This document shows, one piece after another, positions 1-8,797 of a stretch of DNA of 64,000 bases (the first letter of the stretch is position 1; each line of letters opens with the position of its first letter). The stretch spans positions 1-64,000 of the forward strand of contig CACYHR010000004.1 in assembly GCA_902774265.1 (NCBI GenBank). Direction: 5' to 3'. The DNA comes from an uncultured Eubacteriales bacterium (GTDB taxonomy: Bacteria > Bacillota > Clostridia > Peptostreptococcales > Anaerovoracaceae). Position numbers and translations under genes: made by a program. Below the pieces are notes generated by a model. The model saw nothing but the letters and a program-made list of their open reading frames with translations, ran no database searches and was not told where the DNA came from.

Positions 1-2759
1 GCCACCAGCTGCACAGACTTTTCATTCTGCTCGATATTTTTGATGAAATTTCTGTCCATCTTGAGCACATCCACAGGCATCTCGGACAACATATTAAGCG
101 AAGAATAGCCTGTTCCGAAGTCATCCATCTCTACCTCGAATCCCTTGCTGCGCAGGTTCTCTACTACTTTTATTACCTGCTCTGAATTTTCGGTATAAGT
201 CGTTTCTGTCACTTCAAGCTTAATATCTTTGTGTTCAAGTCCGTTAAACGCAAGAATGCCCTCGAGTGTCTCTTCAAGTGCCGGATCAAATACATCGACA
301 CGTGACAGATTTACCGATACAGGTATCGTTACGCCGTACATATTGTGCCAGCGCACGATCTGACGCGCAGCTTCATTCCATACGAATTTATCCACCTCGC
401 TGATATTTCCGTTGCGCTCAAACAGAGGGATGAAATCGTCAGGCGATATCATTCCGAATTCCGGATGATGCCATCGTATCAGGGCTTCCGCACTTACCGG
501 CTTCGGTTCATCAGACTGTATATCGTACTTTGGCTGATAGTACACTTCGAATTCATATCCATCGATAGCTCTCCTGAAATCATTCAAAAGACGCTGCTCA
601 TATGTCTCGCGCTCACGGACCTCATCATCAAATATGATAAGGTGTTTGTTGTAGTGGCCGCGGGCCATGCTGCATGCAGTGCGTGCCATATCAAACATCT
701 GAACCGTATCCAGATCATGATGCGACTGCATCACTCCCATCCTAAGACGTATGCTTGCATTAGGCGCCAGTTCATCCAGCACAGACTGCAGACGGTCGTA
801 TACTGCCTGATAATCGAATATATGTCTGCAGAATATGTCAAATCTGTCCGCTTCAAACCTGCCGGCAATTCCCGAATTCTCGGAAGCGATCTCGCGTATC
901 TCTTTGCCGAGCGTGCACAGCACCTGATCTCCGAAAGCCCTTCCGTTCAAAGCATTCACGGAGTGGAACTGTTCGATGTTGAAGACTATAGCATCCATCG
1001 CCTTGTCAGGATTCTCGTGATGCATGCGGTTCGCATATTCGAGGAAGTAGTTCCGGCTGTACAGACCCGTCAGACTGTCTGTTTCAGTTGCGGAAATAAG
1101 TTCTTTCGCCTTGCGCTCTGCTCTCCTGCTTTTGATCATCAGGCTCATGATAATCATAAACACCAGTATCAGTATTATCAGAAAGATATCCAGATTGTCG
1201 CTCAGGAAATCCTTTAAGGTAGCCTTAGCATCCTCTGTAATATAATATGAAAGAACCGAATTGATCGTGGATTCCGGCACCAGACCTGTGATCCTGGACA
1301 TTACTGAGTAAAGTTCTCTGTTGCCGCTGCTTACCGCAAAACTGTAATCGATCCCTATGCCGGTATCAAAGGTCCTTAGCCTGTATCTTTCACACTGTCT
1401 CGAAAGATTATTGTATCTGTAGCTGCTGATCAGGACACAATCCGCCAGTCCGTCTCTGACAGCTTTTATGCATTCCTTTGTGTCAGGAAAATATACCATC
1501 CTCCAGTCCGGAAAATTGTCAAGCAGAAAAGCTTCGTAGTTTGGGTTGCCCTCGTTGACAGCTACGACCACGTGCTGCTTCCTGCTGAACATTTCTATGT
1601 CCGATGATCTGACAACAGCTACAACGTTGGTAGTGACCATCGGGGGCGTCATCACGATGTTCAGAGTCTCACCGTCATAACCGCTCATATTAGCCGGAAA
1701 AACACAGTCGATCTCGCCTTTTTCCATGGCTTCCATAGCCGCGGCTGTAGTCGGATAAGCAAATGTCTGGAAATCTATCTCGGCATTATGAAGGCAGCCG
1801 GATGCGTATTCAAGGTAATCCTTAAGCGCCCCTGTCAGTTCGCCGGTATCTTTATCGCGGGCACAGAATGCCAGATAGTTGTCCTGATATCCTACCTTTA
1901 TCGGTCCGTGTTCATCGAGCCACTTTTTTTCCCCGACAGTAAGGAATGCGTTAACTCCCGATCTGATAAGATATTTTTCGGACATCTGCTGGTTATAATA
2001 TCGATTTTCACCCTGTATGCTGCTCATCGCATTGTTCAGCTCGGACAGAAGATCACTGCGGTCTTTATTTACGGCAAAGTAGAAATCCGAATACCCTATT
2101 TTGCATACGGGAACCAGATATTCGGGATTACCGAATGCATCAGGGGTGATATACGCATCCAGTTCGCCTCTTTGCAGCATTTCAAGGGATTCTTCTTCTT
2201 CAGTTGTCAGCTCAATAAGCTTAGCATGAACGTTTTGCTGCTTTGCCCATGCACGGTAATAATCAGCCTGTATGCTGCCCTTGTTGACACCTATTCTCTT
2301 GCCGTTGAGCGTGGAATAATCTTCGGCCGAAATATCAGTATTATCAGGCGAGGTGAATATATAGTATTCCTCTGTACCCATTGGCAAGGTCGGGAAGAGC
2401 ATCTGCTGCGCACGTTCTTCGGTGTACGAGACATCACTCATCATGTCGATCTCGCCCCTTTTGAGCATTTCCATCAGCTCTGACCAGCTTCCGTTGACAT
2501 AAACATAGTTCCAGCCTGTGTAAGCAGCAAGCTTGATCTGGTACTCATATGCATAGCCTGAGCGCCGTCCTGACTTGTCAAGCGTACAGAAAGATGATTC
2601 GTACCAGCCGACACGAACAGTCTTGCCTGAATTACTGGTTTGCGCCGAAGCATAAGCAAAAGGCGCTGCTGCAGCAACCAAAATTAAGGTGCATATCAGT
2701 AGCGCCGTAAGACATTTGACTATCCTCTTAACTGAGCATTTTACAGAATTGTCTTTCAT
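1..2759 (-). CDS. Double solute-binding-domain sensor with degenerate GGDEF and EAL domain (partial, 3' end outside window)
   Basis: Likely a membrane-bound cyclic-di-GMP phosphodiesterase that senses a small ligand outside the cell. Read on the minus strand from an ATG at 2759, it starts with a signal peptide ending near residue 38. Two consecutive bacterial solute-binding (SBP_bac_3-like) modules follow, at about 45-270 and 275-505. Next comes one hydrophobic span near residues 525-545, a GGDEF-like domain and an EAL domain. The GGDEF signature is degraded: GRFEADRF stands where GG[DE]EF is expected, so cyclase activity is unlikely. The EAL part keeps EALIRW near residue 758, a VTETTYTE segment and DDFGTGYSS, so phosphodiesterase activity is plausible. 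The frame stays open to base 1, so the C-terminus is missing. The ligand is unknown; amino acids are the usual guess for this sensor type. Confidence 0.88.
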   Translation of the reverse strand, partial: MKDNSVKCSVKRIVKCLTALLICTLILVAAAAPFAYASAQTSNSGKTVRVGWYESSFCTLDKSGRRSGYAYEYQIKLAAYTGWNYVYVNGSWSELMEMLKRGEIDMMSDVSYTEERAQQMLFPTLPMGTEEYYIFTSPDNTDISAEDYSTLNGKRIGVNKGSIQADYYRAWAKQQNVHAKLIELTTEEEESLEMLQRGELDAYITPDAFGNPEYLVPVCKIGYSDFYFAVNKDRSDLLSELNNAMSSIQGENRYYNQQMSEKYLIRSGVNAFLTVGEKKWLDEHGPIKVGYQDNYLAFCARDKDTGELTGALKDYLEYASGCLHNAEIDFQTFAYPTTAAAMEAMEKGEIDCVFPANMSGYDGETLNIVMTPPMVTTNVVAVVRSSDIEMFSRKQHVVVAVNEGNPNYEAFLLDNFPDWRMVYFPDTKECIKAVRDGLADCVLISSYRYNNLSRQCERYRLRTFDTGIGIDYSFAVSSGNRELYSVMSRITGLVPESTINSVLSYYITEDAKATLKDFLSDNLDIFLIILILVFMIIMSLMIKSRRAERKAKELISATETDSLTGLYSRNYFLEYANRMHHENPDKAMDAIVFNIEQFHSVNALNGRAFGDQVLCTLGKEIREIASENSGIAGRFEADRFDIFCRHIFDYQAVYDRLQSVLDELAPNASIRLRMGVMQSHHDLDTVQMFDMARTACSMARGHYNKHLIIFDDEVRERETYEQRLLNDFRRAIDGYEFEVYYQPKYDIQSDEPKPVSAEALIRWHHPEFGMISPDDFIPLFERNGNISEVDKFVWNEAARQIVRWHNMYGVTIPVSVNLSRVDVFDPALEETLEGILAFNGLEHKDIKLEVTETTYTENSEQVIKVVENLRSKGFEVEMDDFGTGYSSLNMLSEMPVDVLKMDRNFIKNIEQNEKSVQLV

Positions 2760-2896
2760 GGAATATTCCTTTAATTATTATCCTGTGTGCTGATCCTTCC
2801 GGATCTGTCCCATAGTTTTTTATTAATCAAATTGTATCATTTTTTGTTAGAGTACACTATATAAAATTGCGGATAATCCGCATCATTTATCTGTTA

Positions 2897-3805
2897 TTAT
2901 TGCTCATGTATTTCCGGTTTTTCCGTATCCCTTGAAACAGTCAGCAGCACTCCGAAAAACACAATAATGATTCCGGCAATCTGCCTCATTGTTATCGGTT
3001 CTGACAGCATCATGAATGAGAACAAAGCAACAAAAACCGGCTCCGAAGCATAGATAAGAGTCGTATGACTCGCCGGACTCAGTTTTTCCGCCGATGTCTG
3101 CAGTATAAAGCCGAGAGCGCCGCAGCCAAGCGCCAGATACAGCAACTGTCCCCATCCTGCTGTGCTTGCAGGCAGTCTGAATGCATCTTCAAACAGGAAC
3201 GAAAATATGAAACCGTATGCTGCAACATAGATCAGCTGAAATGTTCCGAGTACTATAGGATCGTGTTTATGTGCATAGCGCTCTGTATACAGCATCTGGA
3301 ATGAATAAAAGAATGCGCTTAGCATGCAGATCAGATCGCCCTTATTCAGTGAAAAACTGCCTGAAAGACACATAAGACCGACGCCTATAAGAGTTATGAT
3401 AACGCTGATGATCTGTTTGCCTCCCGGAATAACTTTGTCCTGCACCAGAATGATAAGCGGAGTAAAAAAAGCCACAAGACTCATCATAAATCCCGCATTC
3501 GAGGCAGTCGTGTATTTGCATCCAATCACCATGCACAGGTAGGAAACAAAAAGAAATGTTCCAAGTACTCCGGAATGTACGGCAGTTTCACGGTCGAGAC
3601 TGCGGTATCTCTTTCGGAATACGATAAAACAAACGGCAAATGCTATCAGGAATCTCAGTGCGACCATATTGAACACATCCAGCTCCGCCAGTATCTGCTT
3701 GGAAAATATCGTCATTGCTCCGAATATCATCGTAGCCGCCAGCATCATAGCATCACCAAGCCAGACACTCCTCATCGCATGATTTTTATCATTACTGCCG
3801 GTCAT
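2897..3805 (-). CDS. EamA/DMT-family transporter
   Basis: A 302-residue integral membrane protein of the drug/metabolite transporter superfamily. It has the typical two-fold EamA repeat and about ten hydrophobic helices. The first half begins with an AATMIFGAMTIFSKQ-like segment. The second half carries the EPVFVALFSFMMLSEPIT motif near residues 255-270, characteristic of the second EamA repeat. Length is normal for the family. The start is an ATG with an AGGGAAAA ribosome site just upstream, and a good promoter lies about 70 bp upstream. Substrate cannot be predicted. It is transcribed alone, upstream of the truncated EAL gene and separated from the purine cluster by a repeat element. Confidence 0.85.
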   Translation of the reverse strand: MTGSNDKNHAMRSVWLGDAMMLAATMIFGAMTIFSKQILAELDVFNMVALRFLIAFAVCFIVFRKRYRSLDRETAVHSGVLGTFLFVSYLCMVIGCKYTTASNAGFMMSLVAFFTPLIILVQDKVIPGGKQIISVIITLIGVGLMCLSGSFSLNKGDLICMLSAFFYSFQMLYTERYAHKHDPIVLGTFQLIYVAAYGFIFSFLFEDAFRLPASTAGWGQLLYLALGCGALGFILQTSAEKLSPASHTTLIYASEPVFVALFSFMMLSEPITMRQIAGIIIVFFGVLLTVSRDTEKPEIHEQ

Positions 3806-3874
3806 AGATATTTTCCCTTCCGCTTCGAATTCATCAAAAGGCCCAATACATCAAATATTGATCGTATATGCAAA

Positions 3875-3903
3875 ATTATATACCTTATACGGATTATATA
3901 CAA
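3875..3903 (-). promoter_or_regulatory. Predicted sigma-A-type promoter of the EamA transporter gene
   Basis: On the minus strand a TTGTAT -35 box (3898-3903) and a perfect TATAAT -10 box (3875-3880) are separated by 17 bp. The start codon at 3805 lies about 63 bp beyond the predicted start of transcription. Confidence 0.6.
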
Positions 3904-3946
3904 TTTTTTAGCTCAGCAAGCCGGCAGCCCGAAGCCTGCTGCTTTT

Positions 3947-4194
3947 TACAATTCAGTACAGCCCAATGATGCATAGGAGCGCGAAATACATCTGCGAAAT
4001 CAGCATTCGGCGGAGTGACAGATGCAATGCACGAGTACGCGGCAGTTCGAACGCCAGGAGTTGTGCAGCCCGAAGCGAAGCTGAGTCTGCAAACTCCTCG
4101 TGAGAACAGAGCGGCGGAGTAGCAGTGCACTGAACGCAGCCATGATGATAAGCAGAGTATTTCGCGTTTAAGAATCCTGGCTCTTCACTGAATT
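3947..4194. repeat. Intergenic inverted-repeat element, copy 1 (MITE-like)
   Basis: This non-coding element of about 248 bp is bounded by AATTCAGT (3950-3957) and its complement ACTGAATT (4187-4194). A second nested inverted repeat, CGCGAAATAC (3980-3989) against GTATTTCGCG (4157-4166), and inner stems around 4060-4110 would let the whole element fold. It shares an 18/20 match, ATCAGCATTCGGYGGARTGA (3999-4018), with the element at 37343-37616, which has the same terminal sequence. No convincing gene lies inside. Confidence 0.6.
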
Positions 4195-4210
4195 TTAAAG
4201 CCTGCTTTCA

Positions 4211-4253
4211 AAAAGCGGCGGATCCCGCGGCGAGATTTCCTCCGCGGGATCCG
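4211..4253 (-). terminator. Rho-independent terminator after ygfK
   Basis: Perfect 12-bp arms, CGGATCCCGCGG (4219-4230) and CCGCGGGATCCG (4242-4253), enclose an 11-base loop. On the minus strand they are followed within five bases by a run of T. It lies 32 bp past the ygfK stop and closes the ygeY-to-ygfK operon. Confidence 0.85.
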
Positions 4254-4285
4254 TTTAATACATTATATTACTCTTCTTTATTCGC

Positions 4286-7270
4286 CTATCCTATCAGATA
4301 CGCGTGGTCTTTGAGAACTGCGCAGATTATTGCATTCACATCTGCAGGCAGCTTATCATCGCCCTTTGCAGGATCGCATTCGAATTCCTGTCCGTCGTAG
4401 CGAACCTTTACATTGCCGTCTGCAAGAGGCAGGAATCCTTCATTTTCGCTGTCAGCCATGTCTTCAGCCGAACCGAAGAGAGTGAATTTATCCTTGTACG
4501 GTCTGCCGTCATACGGGCAGAATACCGCACAGTTTCCGCACTCGTTGCACATAAAGTCGACATGTACGATCTGCAGCTGATCGAGTCCGTCGACCCTGAT
4601 AGCGACATTAGCTCTGTTTGGACATACCTCTGCGCATGTAGCGCACAGCTTCTGGCATCCTAGACATCTGCCGGCCTCGCACTGAGCCTCTTCACACAGA
4701 TAAGCGTGGCGTGCCTTGTAGATTTCCTCGTCTGCTGATTCTATGCTGTCATCATCAAATCTGATGCCTGCTATCGCACTGCTTACTTTTGCAGCATCTG
4801 CAATACCCTTGACTACTGTAGCAGGGCCGGCTTTGCAGTCGCCTGCAGCATAGATGTGGGCTGCAGTTGTCTGCAGATTATCATCAAGAACAGGTTTGCC
4901 TCTGTCATCAACAGCAGCTCCGCACGCATTGTAAAGCGCCGTATCAATTCTCTCGCCTACAGCCGCTATGACTGTGTCTGCAGGTACTGATGTACGTTCA
5001 CCTGTATCGACCGGACTGCGGCGTCCCGAAGCATCTGGCTCGCCCAGCTTCATGACCGAGCATTCCAGGCTGCCGTCTTTTACGCCTATAGGAGCGAGCA
5101 GTTCCATGAACTCTACTCCGTCCTCCATAGCCATTACCAGCTCTTCCTCGTCCGCCGGCATGTATCTGCGCGTCCTGCGGTATACGAGGCGCACATTCTC
5201 AACGCCAGGAATCCTCTTTGCAGCGCGTGCAACATCCATAGCCGTATTGCCGCCGCCGATAACAACAATGTCACTTCCTATATTGAGTGATGCAGGATCT
5301 GATTTTGCAGCCTGCAGGAATTCAAGAGCATCCAGTTCATCTCCGTATTCGAGGCTTGCACGGCCCTTTTCCCATGCACCTACTGCAACGATAACATCTG
5401 TATATCCCTGAGCAAGCAGATCTGCCGGATTCTCAACAGCCGTATTGAATCTGAACTCAGCGCCGTATGCACTGCAGAGCTCGACATCCTTATCGATTGC
5501 AGCATCTTCTATCCTGAATCCCGGGATGACATGGCGTACAACGCCGCCGGCTTTGTCTGTCTTTTCAAATACAGTGACCTCAGCGCCTGCTCTTGAGAGG
5601 AATGATGCTGCTGCGAGTCCCGCAGGACCTGCTCCTATGACAGCGACCTTCTTTTCCTTTGCGCAGTCGTATTTTTCAAGCTTAGCCCTGATGCCGTCAA
5701 ATGCGGCAGTTGCAGCCTGCAGCTTGACATCTCTTATATGTACCGAAGTTTCATAGTGGTTGCGCATGCACTTGTCGCCGCATGTATGAGGACAGATAGT
5801 TCCCGTGATGAACGGCAGCGCATTTCTCCTGAGAATAATCTCAAGGGCTTTGTCAGCGTCTCCTGCAGCCATAGCAGCAAGATATTCAGGAATATCCTGA
5901 TTGATAGGACATCCGTCACTGCAAGGTGATGTGAAGCAGGATACTACAGGCAGCTTGCTGTGTACCTTTCTGTCAGGCAGAGGCTTGACAGGCTTGCGGT
6001 AATACGGATCCTTAAGTGCTTCAGCAGCCATATCGGCAACCTTTGCCGCATCCACTCCGCCGAATGCTTTGTATTCACAGTCTGCCAGTATATCCGCAAT
6101 CTGTGCCATACGTTCGTACCCGCCCGGTTTGAGCAGAGTAGTCGCCATTGTGATCGGCCATATGCCTGCGCAGAACAGATCCTTAATGATATGCGCATCT
6201 GCTCCGCCGGAATATGATATGCGCAGTTTACCTTCAAACTCGGCACTTATCCTCCTTGCGAGCTCTATAGTCAGAACATACAGGGATCTTCCGGACATAT
6301 ACATTTCTTCGCTTGGCAGCTCGCCCGCTGCTACATCGACAGGGAAGGTGTTTGTCAGCTTGACACCGAATTCAAGACCTTTCTCATTGCTGAGTGCAAT
6401 GAGTCTGTTGAACATCGATACAGCGTCTTTCCACTGCAGATCCTCGAGGAAATGATGGTCGTCAAATACTATGTAGTCATATCCCATAGCATCGAGACGC
6501 TCTCTCGCAGTCTCGTATCCGAGCAGCGTAGGATTGCATTTTATGTATGTGTTCAGACCCTTTTCGGTGATAAGATATGTCGCAATACGCTCTATCTCAT
6601 CAGGCGGGCATCCGTGCAGTGTGGATTCGGTTATGGACATCGACACCTGCGGACTGATGCTGTCAACGAATGCCTCATCTATCTTGCTGAACAGCCCGAT
6701 GTTCTCTTTGAGCCATGCTATGGATTCCTTGAAAACAGGTCTGTCCGAAGCATCTTTCATGCCTTCGATATAGCTGTCTACCTTTGGTGATTTGATGCCC
6801 TCGAGGTCGTATCCTACCGACATATTGAATACAAAGCCGTCAGGATCGCCCAGACCGAGTTCACGTGCAAGCACCTTACATATTATCCATGCCTTTACAT
6901 ATTCCTCATATGCCTGATTAACCTCGAGCTCTGTAGACCACTCACAGTTATAGCATTCATCGTGGGCAGTGATACAAGGCTTAGGAACACAGGCGGCCAG
7001 CTCTCTGCCGTCCATGATCTGTACGGTCTTGAGTTCGAAGAATCTGGCACCTGTCACATAGGATGCGATTATGTTCTGCGCCAGCTGTGTATTTGGTCCT
7101 GCAGCCGGGCCGAACGGCGATTCCAGTTTTTCTTTAAATATAGGAAGTGTTCTGTCCGCATCGAATGCAGGCATTCTTTGTTCGCCGAAAACGCTTCCCT
7201 CCTTCTTATATTCCTCAAGTACCCATTTCATCAGGTGTCCGAAGGACATAGGGATCATAATATCGCTCAT
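4286..7270 (-). CDS. ygfK: YgfK-type iron-sulfur flavoprotein (putative selenate reductase subunit family)
   Basis: A 994-residue cytoplasmic redox protein of the YgfK family, linked to selenium-dependent molybdenum hydroxylases and purine catabolism. The N-terminal 430 residues form a dihydroorotate-dehydrogenase-like barrel. Cysteine-rich sequence follows (CFTSPCSDGCPIN near 443, CPHTCGDKC slightly later), as in glutamate synthase small subunits. An FAD Rossmann motif GAGPAGLAA lies near 543 and an NAD(P)H motif GGGNTAMDVA near 670. The C-terminus has ferredoxin-like cysteine clusters near 870-915 (CLGCQKLCATC; CNECGNCAVFCP). The ATG at 7270 is chosen because it follows GGGAGGAAGT; an in-frame start eight codons upstream lacks this. 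It is the last gene of the ygeY operon. Selenate reduction itself is doubtful; reduction of a purine-derived intermediate fits the context better, but that is inference. Confidence 0.93.
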   Translation of the reverse strand: MSDIMIPMSFGHLMKWVLEEYKKEGSVFGEQRMPAFDADRTLPIFKEKLESPFGPAAGPNTQLAQNIIASYVTGARFFELKTVQIMDGRELAACVPKPCITAHDECYNCEWSTELEVNQAYEEYVKAWIICKVLARELGLGDPDGFVFNMSVGYDLEGIKSPKVDSYIEGMKDASDRPVFKESIAWLKENIGLFSKIDEAFVDSISPQVSMSITESTLHGCPPDEIERIATYLITEKGLNTYIKCNPTLLGYETARERLDAMGYDYIVFDDHHFLEDLQWKDAVSMFNRLIALSNEKGLEFGVKLTNTFPVDVAAGELPSEEMYMSGRSLYVLTIELARRISAEFEGKLRISYSGGADAHIIKDLFCAGIWPITMATTLLKPGGYERMAQIADILADCEYKAFGGVDAAKVADMAAEALKDPYYRKPVKPLPDRKVHSKLPVVSCFTSPCSDGCPINQDIPEYLAAMAAGDADKALEIILRRNALPFITGTICPHTCGDKCMRNHYETSVHIRDVKLQAATAAFDGIRAKLEKYDCAKEKKVAVIGAGPAGLAAASFLSRAGAEVTVFEKTDKAGGVVRHVIPGFRIEDAAIDKDVELCSAYGAEFRFNTAVENPADLLAQGYTDVIVAVGAWEKGRASLEYGDELDALEFLQAAKSDPASLNIGSDIVVIGGGNTAMDVARAAKRIPGVENVRLVYRRTRRYMPADEEELVMAMEDGVEFMELLAPIGVKDGSLECSVMKLGEPDASGRRSPVDTGERTSVPADTVIAAVGERIDTALYNACGAAVDDRGKPVLDDNLQTTAAHIYAAGDCKAGPATVVKGIADAAKVSSAIAGIRFDDDSIESADEEIYKARHAYLCEEAQCEAGRCLGCQKLCATCAEVCPNRANVAIRVDGLDQLQIVHVDFMCNECGNCAVFCPYDGRPYKDKFTLFGSAEDMADSENEGFLPLADGNVKVRYDGQEFECDPAKGDDKLPADVNAIICAVLKDHAYLIG

Positions 7271-7328
7271 ACTTCCTCCCTTCTGCCGGCTCACCCCGCT
7301 GTGATCCGGCTCAATATCTGCATTATCA

Positions 7329-8669
7329 CTAATATGTTCTGTGATTCAGTTCACCCCACAGCTTTTTGGACTGTTCCATAGTCCATGCATTGATCGCATC
7401 CTCGTCGATGCCCACGAATTCGCGGTCTTTGTAGAGCACCTTGCCGTTGATTACAGTTGTGCGGCAGTTCTTGCCCATCATGCCGAAGAGCATGTGTCCG
7501 TCGATATTCGCATCCGAGAAAGGAGTGAACGGCTTGTAGTCCATAACGATCACATCAGCCGCAGCACCTTCTTTGAGTATGCCGAGAGGTTTTTTGAAAT
7601 ACTTGCCCGCTATAATACGGTTGTTGTCAAAGAGCATCTGCATATCCTCCATGAATGCGACGTTAGGAAGGCATGCGTTGTGACGCTGGATTATCAGGAA
7701 TACCTTAAGGCTCTCGAGCATATCGTGTGTATATGCATCAGTACCCATACCGACGGTTATGCCTTTTTTCATCATCTGCAGTACAGGTGAGCAGCCTACG
7801 GCATTGCCCATATTTGATTCAGGATTGTTGACTACCATGGTGCCGGTCTCTTTGATTATGTCCATCTCAGCCGGATTGACATGTATGCAGTGACCGAGCA
7901 TAGTCTTTTCCCCGAGTATACCGTGATTCAGGAGACGGTTGACAGGTCTGCAGCCGTAATTGCGAAGTGAATCATACACATCATTCATACCCTCTGAAAC
8001 ATGAATATGGAATCCTGTCAGACCGTTATTCTCTTCGACCATTCTTTCGAAAGTCTTGTCCGAGATTGTAAACAGAGCATGTCCTCCGAACATAGCTGCG
8101 ATCATATCGCTGTCCTGCTTTGCGGCCCAGCGTGCGAATTCTCCGTTTTCGCGAATGCTCTGCAGCGATTTCTCTTCACCGTCTCTGTCGGAAACCTCGT
8201 AGCAGAGGCATGCGCGCATGCCAAGCTCTTCGCATACGTCCTTGATAGCAAAAAGAGATCCCGGTATCTCGCAGAAACTTGCGTGATGGTCGAATATAGT
8301 CGTGACTCCGTCGCGTATGCAGTCGAGAACTGTAGCATACGCGCTTGCTTTTGTTCCGTCTATTGTCAGATGGCGGTCTATGTTCCACCACATTCCTTCA
8401 AGCACTTCGAGGAAATTTGTCGGATCATTGCCGTCTATGGCAAGACCTCTCGCAAGTCCCGAATAGATATGGGTGTGAGCATTGATCAGTCCCGGCATTA
8501 TGATGCCGCCCTGCGCATCAAGATATTCCGCATCAGGATACTTGGCGCGAAGCGCACTTTCTTCTCCTACATCACAGATCACTTCATTGTCGCAGACGAC
8601 CGCGCCGTGCTCGAAATACGGCTTTTCACTGTCTCTTGTTATAAGTCTGCCGTTTCCTATCAGAAGCAT
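7329..8669 (-). CDS. ssnA: SsnA-type amidohydrolase
   Basis: A 446-residue metal-dependent hydrolase of the amidohydrolase superfamily (SsnA group), expected to act on a purine-derived ring in the cytoplasm. The metal site is visible: AHTHIYSGL near residue 65, DHHAS in the middle, FHIHVSEG and GHCIHV further on, and GMGTDAYTHD as the late Asp motif. The ATG at 8669 follows TAGGAGGTGGCAAT; a longer in-frame reading to 8711 would add an unlikely hydrophobic leader. It sits between arcC and ygfK in the five-gene purine operon, the order known for selenium-linked clusters. A 128-bp spacer with alternative hairpins separates it from arcC. The exact substrate cannot be read from the sequence. Confidence 0.9.
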   Translation of the reverse strand: MLLIGNGRLITRDSEKPYFEHGAVVCDNEVICDVGEESALRAKYPDAEYLDAQGGIIMPGLINAHTHIYSGLARGLAIDGNDPTNFLEVLEGMWWNIDRHLTIDGTKASAYATVLDCIRDGVTTIFDHHASFCEIPGSLFAIKDVCEELGMRACLCYEVSDRDGEEKSLQSIRENGEFARWAAKQDSDMIAAMFGGHALFTISDKTFERMVEENNGLTGFHIHVSEGMNDVYDSLRNYGCRPVNRLLNHGILGEKTMLGHCIHVNPAEMDIIKETGTMVVNNPESNMGNAVGCSPVLQMMKKGITVGMGTDAYTHDMLESLKVFLIIQRHNACLPNVAFMEDMQMLFDNNRIIAGKYFKKPLGILKEGAAADVIVMDYKPFTPFSDANIDGHMLFGMMGKNCRTTVINGKVLYKDREFVGIDEDAINAWTMEQSKKLWGELNHRTY

Positions 8670-8709
8670 ATTGCCACCTCCTAATAAATATTTTTCAGTA
8701 ATATTTAAC

Positions 8710-8767
8710 AACGGCTCCTAATTGCCTTTACGGGAGTACGGCTCGCGCCCGGGCATCATGAGCCGTT
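8710..8767 (-). promoter_or_regulatory. Mutually exclusive hairpins between arcC and ssnA
   Basis: In the minus-strand transcript AACGGCTC (8760-8767) can pair with GAGCCGT at 8738-8744 or with GAGCCGTT at 8710-8717, but not both. No T run follows, so it is not a simple terminator. It may be a processing site, a stability element or an attenuator controlling the ArcC to SsnA ratio. Confidence 0.35.
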
Positions 8768-8797
8768 ATGAATAATTACTTTTGATTTTGATTGCGG

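Noticed and set aside
345-1217. Open frame of 290 codons on the plus strand
   Set aside because: Shadow of the GGDEF/EAL gene, whose motifs are clear on the minus strand.
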